NCBI GenBank assembly: GCA_041391125.1
Contig: JAWKON010000047.1
Span: 1 to 64,000 of the forward strand
Source: JACKBC01 sp041391125
GTDB taxonomy: Bacteria; Chloroflexota; Anaerolineae; Caldilineales; Caldilineaceae
Direction of reading: 5' to 3'
Length of the DNA: 64,000 nucleotides
Shown: positions 7,651 to 16,862 of the stretch, in pieces
How the letters are laid out: each line of letters opens with the position of its first letter
Position numbering within the stretch: the stretch's first letter is position 1
Translations under genes and position numbers: made by a program
Notes under the pieces: generated by a model
Told to the model about the DNA's origin: nothing
What the model saw: only the letters and a program-made list of their open reading frames with translations
Database searches by the model: none

Positions 7651-8094
7651 GTGAAATCTTTTTGGGGTGCGGCGGTTTTGATATTTGTGGGCGTAGCCGG
7701 CTGGCGGATCGGCGGGCAGCTCAGTGCAGATGCGTTGGGCATGGCGGTGGGCATTCTGTTCGGCATAATGGCGGGAATTCCGACGGCGCTGATCCTGTTG
7801 GCCTCGCAGCGGCGCGATTCCGATCCGCGCAGCGGTGCATCCGATGAGAAAAAGCCGCATCAACTGGCGGCCAATTCGCACGCCTATCAGCCGCCGGTGA
7901 TCGTTGTGGCGGGGCATGCCCCGACCCAGCCGCAATTTGGCCAGCAATGGCAGCAGCCCTATGGGCAGTACGGCCAATACGGCGGCCAGCCCCAATATGC
8001 GCAGCCCATGCTGCCCGGCCCGGCGCCCGAAATGCCGGCGCCGCGCCGGTTTAAAGTGGTGGGCGAAGAAGAGGAGATGGTGGAGCAGTGGTGA
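7651..8094 (+). CDS. Small membrane protein with Gln/Pro/Tyr-rich tail
   Basis: A 147-residue protein with two hydrophobic segments (about 3-20 and 29-50). A charged linker follows, then a low-complexity Gln/Gly/Tyr/Pro tail (about 85-125) and an acidic end (VGEEEEMVEQW). The GTG at 7651 is chosen because a strong GAGGAGG site lies at 7636-7642; frame-open sequence further up overlaps the FtsK-like gene. No family is recognised. Its position 35 bp after the short FtsK-like gene, which has no membrane part of its own, suggests the two work together, possibly as a split anchor plus motor. Confidence 0.7.
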   Translation: MKSFWGAAVLIFVGVAGWRIGGQLSADALGMAVGILFGIMAGIPTALILLASQRRDSDPRSGASDEKKPHQLAANSHAYQPPVIVVAGHAPTQPQFGQQWQQPYGQYGQYGGQPQYAQPMLPGPAPEMPAPRRFKVVGEEEEMVEQW

Positions 8095-8112
8095 GGTGGC
8101 CGGTGTATGCGG

Positions 8113-8811
8113 CTATTCGAATGTCATGGATTGGAGCATTGCGCGCCATTGCGTTTGGTCCACCTGTTCAGCCGCGCCCGCAAAGGTAATAATGATAAAA
8201 TTGTCGCCACTGTTGTCGATGAAGACCACCTGCTGGGTGAAAATCCTCTCTTGGTTGCGCCCCACCTGTTCACCGGGCGTCGTGTAGCTGATAATGCCGG
8301 CGGGCAGTCCATCGGCGCGCAGCGTGTGGTCGATTTGCGCCTCAATGTCCCCTATAGGACGCAGCACCTCAATTATGGCCGTCATATATCCGTTGAGTCC
8401 TAGGCCGTTACGCTCGACCACGGCGATAGCCATGCTGGTCGAGTTCTCCCCATTTTGCGCGTCATACGCCAGCAGATCAAATTTATCTTGCAGGTCTGGT
8501 ACCGTGACGGTGCGCTTGATTCGCTCCAAATATCGGCTATATTCCGCGGGATCGACTATCGCCCAGCCGGCCGGAAGGAGCAGTGAGTAACCTGCGCGGC
8601 GGCCAATGAATTGTGTGGCGTTTGCGAGAATTTCTGCGGTGGCGTAGCCAATCGGCGTGGGTGTTTCCTGTGTTGCGGTTGGAAGGGCCACTGTGGGCGC
8701 GGGGGTGACTAATGTGATCTGCCTGTCCTGCTGCACAGCGTAAACGCTCAAACCGATAATCAATAATACAATGGTAGATAGGGCGACGGCCACCGCACGG
8801 GGAATTTGCAT
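8113..8811 (-). CDS. Secreted or membrane-anchored protein of unknown function
   Basis: A 232-residue protein that begins with a hydrophobic anchor (about 6-26). A short Thr/Pro-rich linker follows (TPAPTVALPTATQETPTPIG), then a globular domain of about 165 residues with the SLLLPAGWAIVDP... start seen in PsbP/DcrB-like extracytoplasmic folds. The ATG at 8811 is preceded by AGGAG at about 10 nt, which decides it over the upstream ATG at 8856. It is convergent with the FtsK/membrane protein pair. Function is unknown. Confidence 0.65.
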   Translation of the reverse strand: MQIPRAVAVALSTIVLLIIGLSVYAVQQDRQITLVTPAPTVALPTATQETPTPIGYATAEILANATQFIGRRAGYSLLLPAGWAIVDPAEYSRYLERIKRTVTVPDLQDKFDLLAYDAQNGENSTSMAIAVVERNGLGLNGYMTAIIEVLRPIGDIEAQIDHTLRADGLPAGIISYTTPGEQVGRNQERIFTQQVVFIDNSGDNFIIITFAGAAEQVDQTQWRAMLQSMTFE

Positions 8812-8993
8812 CGATGTGTATCTCCTAGTCAGAGCCCAAAGTAGGGCAAGTTTCATAACTTGCCCCCTATTTTGCCTTTGCGGTAACGCCCCGCGCGTTC
8901 CCAGGTTCTCAACAAAGTCGGTGTTGGGGACTGTGGAGTGAACGGAGGGGCGCTACTTTTTTATTTGGGCTGCAGGAGATTTATGGGTTGCGG

Positions 8994-9656
8994 TTATAAT
9001 TCGCTGGCTGGGCAGAGGTGATTGATGGTGCATTCGGCGCAGTTGGGTTTGCGCGCATTGCAAACGCGCCGCCCATGAAAGATGAGCAGGTGCGACAGAT
9101 CCACCCACTCCGCTTGCGGCGCCAGCTTCATCAAATCTTTTTCGATTTTGAGTGGGTCGCTCTCTTTGGTCAACCCCAACTTGTTGGAGAGCCGCTTGAC
9201 GTGCGTATCCACCACCACGCCGTCGGCGATGCCAAACCAGGAGCCCAGCACCACATTGGCCGTTTTGCGCGCCACACCCTTGAGCGTGAGCAGCTCATCC
9301 ATGGTTTGCGGTACTTCGCCGCCATATTCGGTGACAATCCGGCGACACGCTTCCTGCACGTTGCTGGCCTTGTTGCGGTAAAAGCCGGTCGAGCGCACCA
9401 TTTCTTCCAGCTCTGTAATATCGGCATTGGCGAATGCCTCGGCCGTGGGATATTTCTCAAAGAGCGCCGGCGTTACCATATTGACGCGGGCGTCGGTGCA
9501 TTGGGCGGATAAAATGGTCGCCACCAACAGCTCCAGCGCATTGCGGTGATTTAGCTCGCACTTTACATCGGGATAGGCTGCGTGCAGTCGCGCCAATATT
9601 TCGGGAATGCGTTTGGATGCTGCCGGCACTTTCTTTTTAGTTACTTTCTTCGCCAT
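8994..9656 (-). CDS. nth: Endonuclease III (DNA glycosylase/AP lyase)
   Basis: A 220-residue base-excision repair enzyme that removes oxidised pyrimidines and cuts the abasic site. The helix-hairpin-helix reads LKGVARKTANVVL with the Schiff-base Lys at 131, and the catalytic Asp is 150 in VVVDTHVKR. The C-terminus has the C-x6-C-x2-C-x5-C pattern that binds the 4Fe-4S cluster. The length is normal apart from a Lys-rich 16-residue N-terminal extension. It appears monocistronic, between the PRTase gene and a conserved secreted protein gene. Confidence 0.96.
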   Translation of the reverse strand: MAKKVTKKKVPAASKRIPEILARLHAAYPDVKCELNHRNALELLVATILSAQCTDARVNMVTPALFEKYPTAEAFANADITELEEMVRSTGFYRNKASNVQEACRRIVTEYGGEVPQTMDELLTLKGVARKTANVVLGSWFGIADGVVVDTHVKRLSNKLGLTKESDPLKIEKDLMKLAPQAEWVDLSHLLIFHGRRVCNARKPNCAECTINHLCPASEL

Positions 9657-9700
9657 AATTTCACTCTTTTGATTTGCCGCATCTATCGCCGGCCTTCGCC

Positions 9701-9831
9701 TTCGACAAGCTCAGGCTATGGCTGATAGTTACAGATTTTATTGAGTATTGAGTATGAGGTATACCCAAGGTGAGTCGACCTGTACAACAAGTTACTATGT
9801 CCGTCAAGCCAATACTCGATACTCAATACTC
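9701..9831. repeat. REP-like motif and 13-bp inverted repeat
   Basis: TTCGACAAGCTCAG at 9701-9714 is one copy of a motif that recurs at 13.7-13.9 kb. It is followed by a perfect inverted repeat: GAGTATTGAGTAT at 9743-9755 and its complement at 9819-9831. The segment fills the gap between the phosphoribosyltransferase and nth genes. Confidence 0.6.
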
Positions 9832-9839
9832 GATATTTT

Positions 9840-10346
<507 letters not shown>

Positions 10347-10369
10347 AGGGTCGTCCTTGATTTGTAACT

Positions 10370-10426
10370 CCTAAGCCGTTCCCTGAGCGCCTGCTGCGCT
10401 TGGGACGTCGAAGGGAACGGCTTAGG
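10370..10426. repeat. 15-bp perfect inverted repeat (REP-like hairpin)
   Basis: CCTAAGCCGTTCCCT (10370-10384) and its exact complement (10412-10426) enclose a 27-nt loop that contains CTGAGC and GTCGAAG, as in the other REP-like elements. It lies between the start of the PRTase gene and the end of the nuclease gene. Confidence 0.65.
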
Positions 10427-10440
10427 AATTACCTTGAATT

Positions 10441-12653
10441 CTATGGTTGCATGGGTGATGGCCCCAGCACGCCTGTCATGAGGGCCGCCGCTTGTCCAAT
10501 CTGCACGGCGCTGTGCTGCATTGGCGGAGTCGGCACGGTATTGGGGCCTGGGCTAAGATTTACCGATTGTTCAAGTAATGAATCGGCGCTTTGTCCATTA
10601 GATGTACATAGGCAGGCAATGAGGCGTACAGTATACGCGCCCGGCGCTAGATTCCACAAATGGTATTGGCCAGCGGCATCACTGGTTGATTCAGCAACCA
10701 AGGCGCCTGCCCCATCCCAAAGCTGCACGCCCACCCCCGCAAAGCGCACATCGCCGCTCACCCAGCTTGCGCCGCCGGGACGGATACGCAGCACGACCGG
10801 ATCATGGTCGCTGGAGTGATGGACGCTAGTGGCGTCAGTCTGCTGCGGATATGGATAGTCGGCATTGATGTGAACAGGGTCCACCTGCGCCACGTGCGGC
10901 AACATGGCCGGCGAGATCAAAATGTGATCGAGCACCTGGCTGGCCCCATTGAAATTGTACGTGTATCGATCCAGCTTCGGCAAAAAATCATACGATGTGG
11001 ACCAGCGCCGGCTGCGTCTCGCGCTGCAAAATGGCCACCGGTTCGCTATCATAATAGTCGTTAAGATCGCCCAGCACGACGATATGGGCGTTGGGATCAA
11101 CAGTCAGTCGCGTCTGCACCAGCCCGGCCACGTGTGCGCGCCTGCGCCATGCGCCGCACCAGATTGACGCTTTCATCGCCGCCCTTGCTCTTCCAGTGAT
11201 TGGTGATAACGGTCAGCGCATATGCCTCGCCCCAATCGCCATAAACCATCACATCGAGCACCAGTGGCGGTCGGTTAAAGAGCGCAAATTGGCCAGCGGG
11301 ACAAACACCCGACTCGGCAGGTACTTCATAATCGGTGGTCGAACAGGCCTGACGCTGTGCGGCATCGACAATTTGCGCGCGGTCGCTGCGTACCAAAAAG
11401 GTGTTGGTCAGCGGGAATTCCAGATTGGCCGTCATGGGGCCGGGGATTGAAACCGCGCGATAGGTCAGTTGAAATCGCGTGCGTAACAGATTGACCAATT
11501 CGTCCGCTACAGCCGGTGTGCCAATCTCTTGCATGCCAATAATGGTGCAGCCATTGAGCTGTGTGGCAATGGCCAGGGCGCGCTTGTAAAGCTGGGCTTC
11601 GTATTCGGCCCGCTCCACATACTGGGCCGTACCGCGGCCCAGCCCCAATCCGTTAAATGTGCAGACGGTGAATTCATCGGCGGCGGCGGGCGCGGCAGGC
11701 GGATCGGTGAGCTGATCGGCGTCCACTACGCTGCCGGCATAAATAAAGCGCTGCGTCTCCAGCGGCAGAAGCTGATACTTGCCAAAATTGTAGTCCACAA
11801 TGGCCAGAATCTGCGCGCCCTGCGCCGGCTCCACCCGCATGCGGTCGCCCCAGCGCACATTGGGAAACTGCGCGCCCAGGCTGCTGCTCAGGAACATGAG
11901 CGCCGTCACATTTTCCGCCTGCGACTGAAAAATGCGCTGCCCGTCAATGTAGGGAAAAAGCCTTTCATCGATCAGGCTAATTTCGGCTTCATCACCCGCA
12001 AAGCGCTTGGTCGGCCCCTCCACAATGCCCGTAAAGGGCGGCAGCGCCACCACCATGCCTTCGACGCGTTCATAGATCAGCGCCGGATCCAGCGCCAGTT
12101 GCGCCAGCGGCACCGGCTCCGGTTGCACCCGACGATTGGCGCAGAATCTGCCCGGCTGCATTGATCGCTTCGAAAGTTCAGAGAGTTCGGTCTTGTCGTA
12201 AAACTCTTGCACATATACATCCTGCAGCAGCAAACAGTCGCCGATGCGCACAGCGGGCCGCGTGCGCGTGTATACGAATATGCCGTCGCTGGTTTGCGGG
12301 TTGCCGTCGCCCGTGGGGTCTTGCAAATAAAAGCCGGTGGCTGTCACCGCCGTGACCAGCCCCATGGTGTTGAGGCGCTGTTTGGCAAAAGAGGTGGCCA
12401 TCCCCTCGCCCTGGATTTCGAAAATGCGCACAACGCCGGTCAAATCATCCTGCGGCGCAGGGGCGGAAAAAGTGGCATCCGGCGCAGCAAACAAGATGAG
12501 ACAGAACAGGCTCAGCGCGAGAAACAGGCAGCGGAAAAACGGATTGAGATATGCTTGGCTGGACGAGTATGCGAATTGTAGGTCACTCTTGCAGAGTGAC
12601 AACTCTCTGCGCGGGCTGTCACTCTGGAAGAGTGACCTACAAGCCGAATCCAA
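10441..12653 (-). pseudogene. Secreted endonuclease/exonuclease/phosphatase-family nuclease, two frameshifts
   Basis: Read across frames this is one extracellular nuclease of about 730 residues (ExeM/NucH-like). It has an N-terminal hydrophobic segment, an OB-fold-like region with LQDPTGDGNPQTSDGIFVYT, and the endonuclease/exonuclease/phosphatase domain (TFNGLGLG, GMQEIG, ITNHWKSKGG, VVLGDLNDY, SSDHDPVVL). A carboxypeptidase-regulatory-like beta domain follows (about 10480-10770). Two single-base frame changes lie near 11140, in an alternating GC run, and near 11000, before the YDFLPKLDRY segment. All catalytic motifs survive, so sequence error is as likely as inactivation. The 5' end is uncertain because a 26-bp inverted repeat sits inside the first 30 codons; no better start is visible downstream. 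Confidence 0.75.
12576..12642. repeat. 26-bp inverted repeat at the 5' end of the nuclease gene
   Basis: Arms at 12576-12601 and 12617-12642 match as reverse complements with one mismatch and a 15-nt loop. Within each arm GTCACTCT and AGAGTGAC are themselves complementary. It reads through the first codons of the nuclease frame, so it may be a small inserted element that altered or replaced the original start. Confidence 0.75.
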
Positions 12654-12738
12654 ATCTGCGCAATCTGCGGTTTATAAAAAATATCTGCCAACAAACGAAA
12701 GTTCATGTTGCGACGCATCGGCAATGTGTTCCAATGAT

Positions 12739-13635
12739 TTACGTTTCAAGATCGTCGTACATCTCCAGCACCGGCTCATAGCGGCAGCGGCAGCCGCGGA
12801 TGGAGGTGCAGTCGCGGTGGGGCAGTTCCGGCGCCCGCGCCACCAGAAATTGCTGCCCCACCACGGCGCCACAAACGTCGCAAGTGTGCTCGTCATTGGG
12901 GCCGGCAATCTCCAGCCGCCGCACGTGGTCGCCCCCTTTGCAGCGCTGCCACGTTTCCTGATTGTCTACGTAAAGCGCCAACCCGTGCGCCCGCCAATAG
13001 GCCGCTTCGGCAATGGGCATGTGCGGCGAAGCCAATTCGGCCTGCACAGCCAGCGGTATCTCCCCTGGCGGCAATTGCCAATAGGCGCCCCACATGTGTT
13101 GCTCGGCGGCGTACAGCTTGAGCCACTCGCGGCTCTCGGCGCTCAACCCGTCCAGCAGCCAATGCTGCAAAAAGAGGATGCGGCGGGTCAGCGCGCTGTG
13201 GCTCATCTGTGGCTCCGGGCCGGTCCAATCGGCCTGGCCCAGCGGCTGCTGCGCCTCATATTGGCGGCGAATGTCCAGCGCTTCGCTGGTCTCTTTGGCT
13301 TCCAGCGCCGCCCGCACTTTGGGCATGACGGCGGCCTTTTCGCGCGCCAGCCGCTGCGCATATTGGGTCACAAAGGGCAAAGCTGTTGCCGTCGTTTGAT
13401 AACTGGCGCCGGACGCGCTCAACCAGCCCTGTTTCTGCATGATCGCCAGCGTTTCCGCATAGGACCGCGGCAGCACGCGGCCCCAACGCAGTTGCAGGGC
13501 GTCATCATGCAGGGGGCGTTCATTCTGAAATTCAGACAGCAGCGCAATCTGGGCATAATCACCCTTTTCCACCGAATTGGCCAGCGCCGCGCCGTCTAAT
13601 TTTTTTGCGCCAAATAAATTTTTCAGGAAACTCAT
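12739..13635 (-). CDS. Uncharacterised protein with C-terminal Cys/His (zinc-type) motif
   Basis: A 298-residue cytosolic protein. The first 230 residues are largely helical (several Trp/Leu-rich helices, about 40-215) with no recognised family. The last 60 residues hold CDVCGAVVG, then PHRDCTSIRGCRCRYEPV, a C-x2-C...H-x2-C-x5-C-x-C array. This resembles the Cys-rich tail of phage Mu F-like head-morphogenesis proteins, but no other phage gene is near. It is a single gene, with the region behind its start filled by REP-like repeats. Function is unknown; zinc binding is inference. Confidence 0.65.
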   Translation of the reverse strand: MSFLKNLFGAKKLDGAALANSVEKGDYAQIALLSEFQNERPLHDDALQLRWGRVLPRSYAETLAIMQKQGWLSASGASYQTTATALPFVTQYAQRLAREKAAVMPKVRAALEAKETSEALDIRRQYEAQQPLGQADWTGPEPQMSHSALTRRILFLQHWLLDGLSAESREWLKLYAAEQHMWGAYWQLPPGEIPLAVQAELASPHMPIAEAAYWRAHGLALYVDNQETWQRCKGGDHVRRLEIAGPNDEHTCDVCGAVVGQQFLVARAPELPHRDCTSIRGCRCRYEPVLEMYDDLET

Positions 13636-13734
13636 ACCATTTTGTTTACCGTAATAGCAATTGACGAATAGATACCCCAGCAGCTTGTGGGAGAGAATGA
13701 TAACAACAAATTTTGGTAACTATGCAGCCGTTGC

Positions 13735-13906
13735 CTGAGCTTGTCGAAGGCAACACCGGGCTTCGACAAGCTCAGCCCCCGAGAGCCTGAACAGATACAA
13801 ATTTTGTACGCGTATAAACGCTGATTTTCGCTGATTATAGCGTCAACGTAACGATTCAGCCGTCCCCTGAGCGTGTCGAAGGGGGCGCGGGCCTCGACAA
13901 GCTCAG
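13735..13906. repeat. Two REP-like inverted repeats
   Basis: CTGAGCTTGTCGAAG (13735-13749) faces CTTCGACAAGCTCAG (13761-13775) across an 11-nt loop. A second, slightly diverged pair lies at 13867-13881 and 13892-13906. They occupy the 431-bp gap 13636-14066, which otherwise shows no gene. Similar single motifs lie at 9701 and near 32180. Confidence 0.75.
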
Positions 13907-14066
13907 CCCTCGAGTGGCCTGAATAGTTACCCGTCAACGTGACCAAAAAAATCCGCGTAAATCCGCCAAATCAGCGTACAAAATTCTTCTCTCCAACAAC
14001 CTGCTAGCCCTGACAATTGGCGGTCACCCTATCATCCGGCCACCCTGTCACCCGGTCACCATGTCA

Positions 14067-16862
14067 TCACTCCGCCAACACCCACTGGGCCATATTCTGC
14101 ACCAATTTCTCACCGGTCTCATTGGGCAGCCAGGTGATATCCATGCCCAATACGATCAGGCGGGCGCCGGTGGCCTCCGCTGTTTCATCGTCCACCAGCG
14201 CAAAGAGCAAAATGGCGTCGTCTGGTTGACTGTTGGGGCCGCGGCGCAGGACCACCGCTACGTTATTGTTTTCCTCGGGGTCGATCTCCAGCGGGCGCAC
14301 CGGCGGCAGACCGCTCTCCAGCGTCATCACGTCGGTGGGCAAACCGGCGCCCAACGGCCCCGGATCGGATGTCACAAGCACGTCGGCAATGGGTTCGGGG
14401 TCGCCGCGGCCTTCGCCGAAGAAGGGCGTGCGGCTGCTGATGGTCAACTGGCCGCCTTCGTTGATAAAGCCAAAGATGGGGTCCAGATCGTCCACCGTGG
14501 GGCCACCCGATGTGTAACCGCCGCTGCTCCAGATCACCCAGCGATACGCGTTCAGATCGCTGGCTTTGGGCAATCCCTTGTCGTTGAGGCTCCATAAATC
14601 TGGTTCATAGCCCAGACCGCCCAAGGCGCGCAGATAAAAGTCAGCTTCGCTCTCTTCACCCTCTGCCGTGTCGTCATTGTCGTCGATCACCAGAATTTGC
14701 TTGGTGGCGCCGTTCGCCTCGGCGGTGGCGGAAGCGGTGGGCGTCGGCGTAGATTCGCTGGTGGCTTTACCAGTGGCCTCGGCCGAGGGCGTAGAGGTGG
14801 TGGCTTTGCCCTCCGGCGTTTTGGTTGCTTCACGGGTGGGAGTGGCGCGCACGCGCTGATAGGGGCAGATGGCCAGCCCTTCTGCCTGCACGCAGGCGGC
14901 AAAGTCATGTTCCAGCAGGCGCGTCACGCCGGCGTTGATGCTGGCCGTGTCGGCCGAAAGCACGACCACCAAGTGTCGATCATCTTTGGTCGTGGTTTGC
15001 AAAATGAGCACGGTTTCATCGGCCAACAGCCGCAGACCAGCCTTGTTTTCCAAATAGAAGGTGCGCTCCGGCGTGGGCGTAGCCGTGGGCGTCGGCGTTT
15101 CAGTGGCGGTGGCCGTGGCCGAACTGGTCGGTGTGGCGGTCACCGTGGCGGTCGGCGTCGACGTTGAAGTCGGTGTTGGCGTAAATGTGGGTACGGTGGG
15201 CGCCGGTGTATTGGTCGGTTCTGGGGCCGTAGCCGTGGCGGTTGGCGTGGGCGCTGTTGTACCGGTCACCGTTTCTGTGCCGGTCACCGTTTCCGTGGCG
15301 GCAATTTCCGGAGCCGTCTCTAAAGTCTCATCGGCGGCCTCCACGGCAGCCGCGGCGTCACTTTCTGGCGCTGGTTCGGTTGGCAATGGCGTAGCCGTAG
15401 CGGCCATTGTGGATGTGGCCGTCGACGTATCGCTAGCGGTGGGCGTCAATGTGGCCGTACCGGTCGGGCTGGCCGTGGCGGTGGGCGTCTCGGTGGGTGC
15501 AGGCGTGGGGGTACGCTCCACTTCCACAAGGATAAAACCGGCCTGGGTCAGAAAATCGGTTTTCTCGGCGGCGGTTTTGAAATCACCCAAATAAATCAAG
15601 TCTATGTCTGTGGGCAGCGGGACCGGCGTGGCCGTGGCGGGCGTACCGGTGGCGCGGGCGGTGGCGGCGCTAGTGGGCAGACCCCAAATGGTGGCGCTGA
15701 TGGGGCCGGTGTCGGTGAGCGGTGCGGTTTGGGCCAACGCCAGCGCGCGGCCGCTATCCACCAGCCGCTGCTGGAGGCGGGCGCTTTGCAGCAGGGCGGC
15801 GGCGTCGGCGGCGCTGGCGCTGCCATAGACCAACGCCACTTCCTTGCCTAGATAGTTGGGGAAATCGACCAGCGTCTCTTCGCGGGCGCCGCCGGCCAGA
15901 AAATCGGCCACAAAGTGCACCAGCGCGCGGTTGTTGTGTCGGTCCACAAAGGGCTCGCTCAGCACGTCGAGATCGCTCATGGCCAGCACGCGGCCATTGG
16001 TGGCGTTGGATTCGAGCCCCGCCAGCGCTACGGTGACAAATTCATGCAGGCCGCTGCGTGTGCTGCTGAGCGCGCTGTCGATGCTGGTGAGTTGGGGCGT
16101 CAACGCGCCGCTGATGCTGCGGGCGCCGTAGAGCGCAATAGCCGCGTCTGCCGGCTCATCCTCCCCTTCTTTGACCTCATCTTGAAATACGCCGTCTTGA
16201 GCCGCTTGTTGGAAGACGTATGTGTGATTACCGTCGTTGCGCTGGGTGTCGTAAATGTAATCGTCATTAAAAACCACGCCAAACGGCTCCGCCACGTGGT
16301 TGATGTCGCGCGCCACGTCGCCCACAATGCTGGGGTCGCTGATCAGCAGCAGGCGGCCGCCATCGGCCACAAAGCGGGTCAGCAGCTCGATCTCTTGCGG
16401 CGACCAGAGAAAGAAGGGGCCGGCAATGATGATGCCGCTGGCGTCATTGAGCTGGGCCGCAAGCTGGTTGGACTGGTCGGGGAAATCGAGAAAGTTTTGA
16501 ATTTGCAGCGGGTCAATGCCATTGGGCAGCCAGAAGCGCACGCCCATGCCGCGGCGGGCCAGGTCATCGGCCAGCGGCTGGAATTTGGCGCGGTCCACGC
16601 GATTAAAGTGGGCCAGGTCCACCACAATGGGGCCGCGGCGCAGCACATCATCGGAGATGGCCACGGGCTGGGGCAGCGTCTCCGCTGTCCAGGTGGGTTC
16701 GGGGGTGGCCGCCCCGTCGAATGCAGCCACATCGGGCGGCGTATAGCTTAATTCGACGGGGGCTTCATTCTGGAAAAAGTAGGTGCGCACCAAAATGGGC
16801 GCAATTACCAGCAGCAGGCCGCTGAGCAAAAAGAGTACGCGGCGGGTTAGGTTTTCATTCAT
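14067..16862 (-). CDS. Large membrane-anchored protein with two GATase-like domains and Thr/Pro-rich linkers
   Basis: A 931-residue protein with one N-terminal membrane anchor (about 8-28). An extracytoplasmic domain at about 70-330 has strands such as GIIIAGPFFLWSPQEIELL and GGRLLLISDP, recalling the DUF4350/GATase-like sensor fold. Three long stretches of Ala/Thr/Pro (within about 395-720) alternate with short ordered pieces. A second similar domain (about 725-930) begins KQILVIDDNDD. The linkers are the type common in secreted Chloroflexota proteins. The start overlaps the upstream S49 peptidase by 4 bp (16859-16862), so the two are coupled. Function is unknown; a surface or membrane-quality role is inference. 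Confidence 0.7.
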   Translation of the reverse strand: MNENLTRRVLFLLSGLLLVIAPILVRTYFFQNEAPVELSYTPPDVAAFDGAATPEPTWTAETLPQPVAISDDVLRRGPIVVDLAHFNRVDRAKFQPLADDLARRGMGVRFWLPNGIDPLQIQNFLDFPDQSNQLAAQLNDASGIIIAGPFFLWSPQEIELLTRFVADGGRLLLISDPSIVGDVARDINHVAEPFGVVFNDDYIYDTQRNDGNHTYVFQQAAQDGVFQDEVKEGEDEPADAAIALYGARSISGALTPQLTSIDSALSSTRSGLHEFVTVALAGLESNATNGRVLAMSDLDVLSEPFVDRHNNRALVHFVADFLAGGAREETLVDFPNYLGKEVALVYGSASAADAAALLQSARLQQRLVDSGRALALAQTAPLTDTGPISATIWGLPTSAATARATGTPATATPVPLPTDIDLIYLGDFKTAAEKTDFLTQAGFILVEVERTPTPAPTETPTATASPTGTATLTPTASDTSTATSTMAATATPLPTEPAPESDAAAAVEAADETLETAPEIAATETVTGTETVTGTTAPTPTATATAPEPTNTPAPTVPTFTPTPTSTSTPTATVTATPTSSATATATETPTPTATPTPERTFYLENKAGLRLLADETVLILQTTTKDDRHLVVVLSADTASINAGVTRLLEHDFAACVQAEGLAICPYQRVRATPTREATKTPEGKATTSTPSAEATGKATSESTPTPTASATAEANGATKQILVIDDNDDTAEGEESEADFYLRALGGLGYEPDLWSLNDKGLPKASDLNAYRWVIWSSGGYTSGGPTVDDLDPIFGFINEGGQLTISSRTPFFGEGRGDPEPIADVLVTSDPGPLGAGLPTDVMTLESGLPPVRPLEIDPEENNNVAVVLRRGPNSQPDDAILLFALVDDETAEATGARLIVLGMDITWLPNETGEKLVQNMAQWVLAE

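Noticed and set aside
12337..13599. 420-codon + strand frame across the nuclease 5' end and the next gene
   Set aside because: It lies antisense to two better-supported genes and its composition is that of a shadow frame.
15061..15594. Long + strand frame rich in Val/Gly opposite the Thr/Pro linkers
   Set aside because: It is the complement of the Ala/Thr/Pro-coding linkers of the minus-strand gene and has no start signal or motif.
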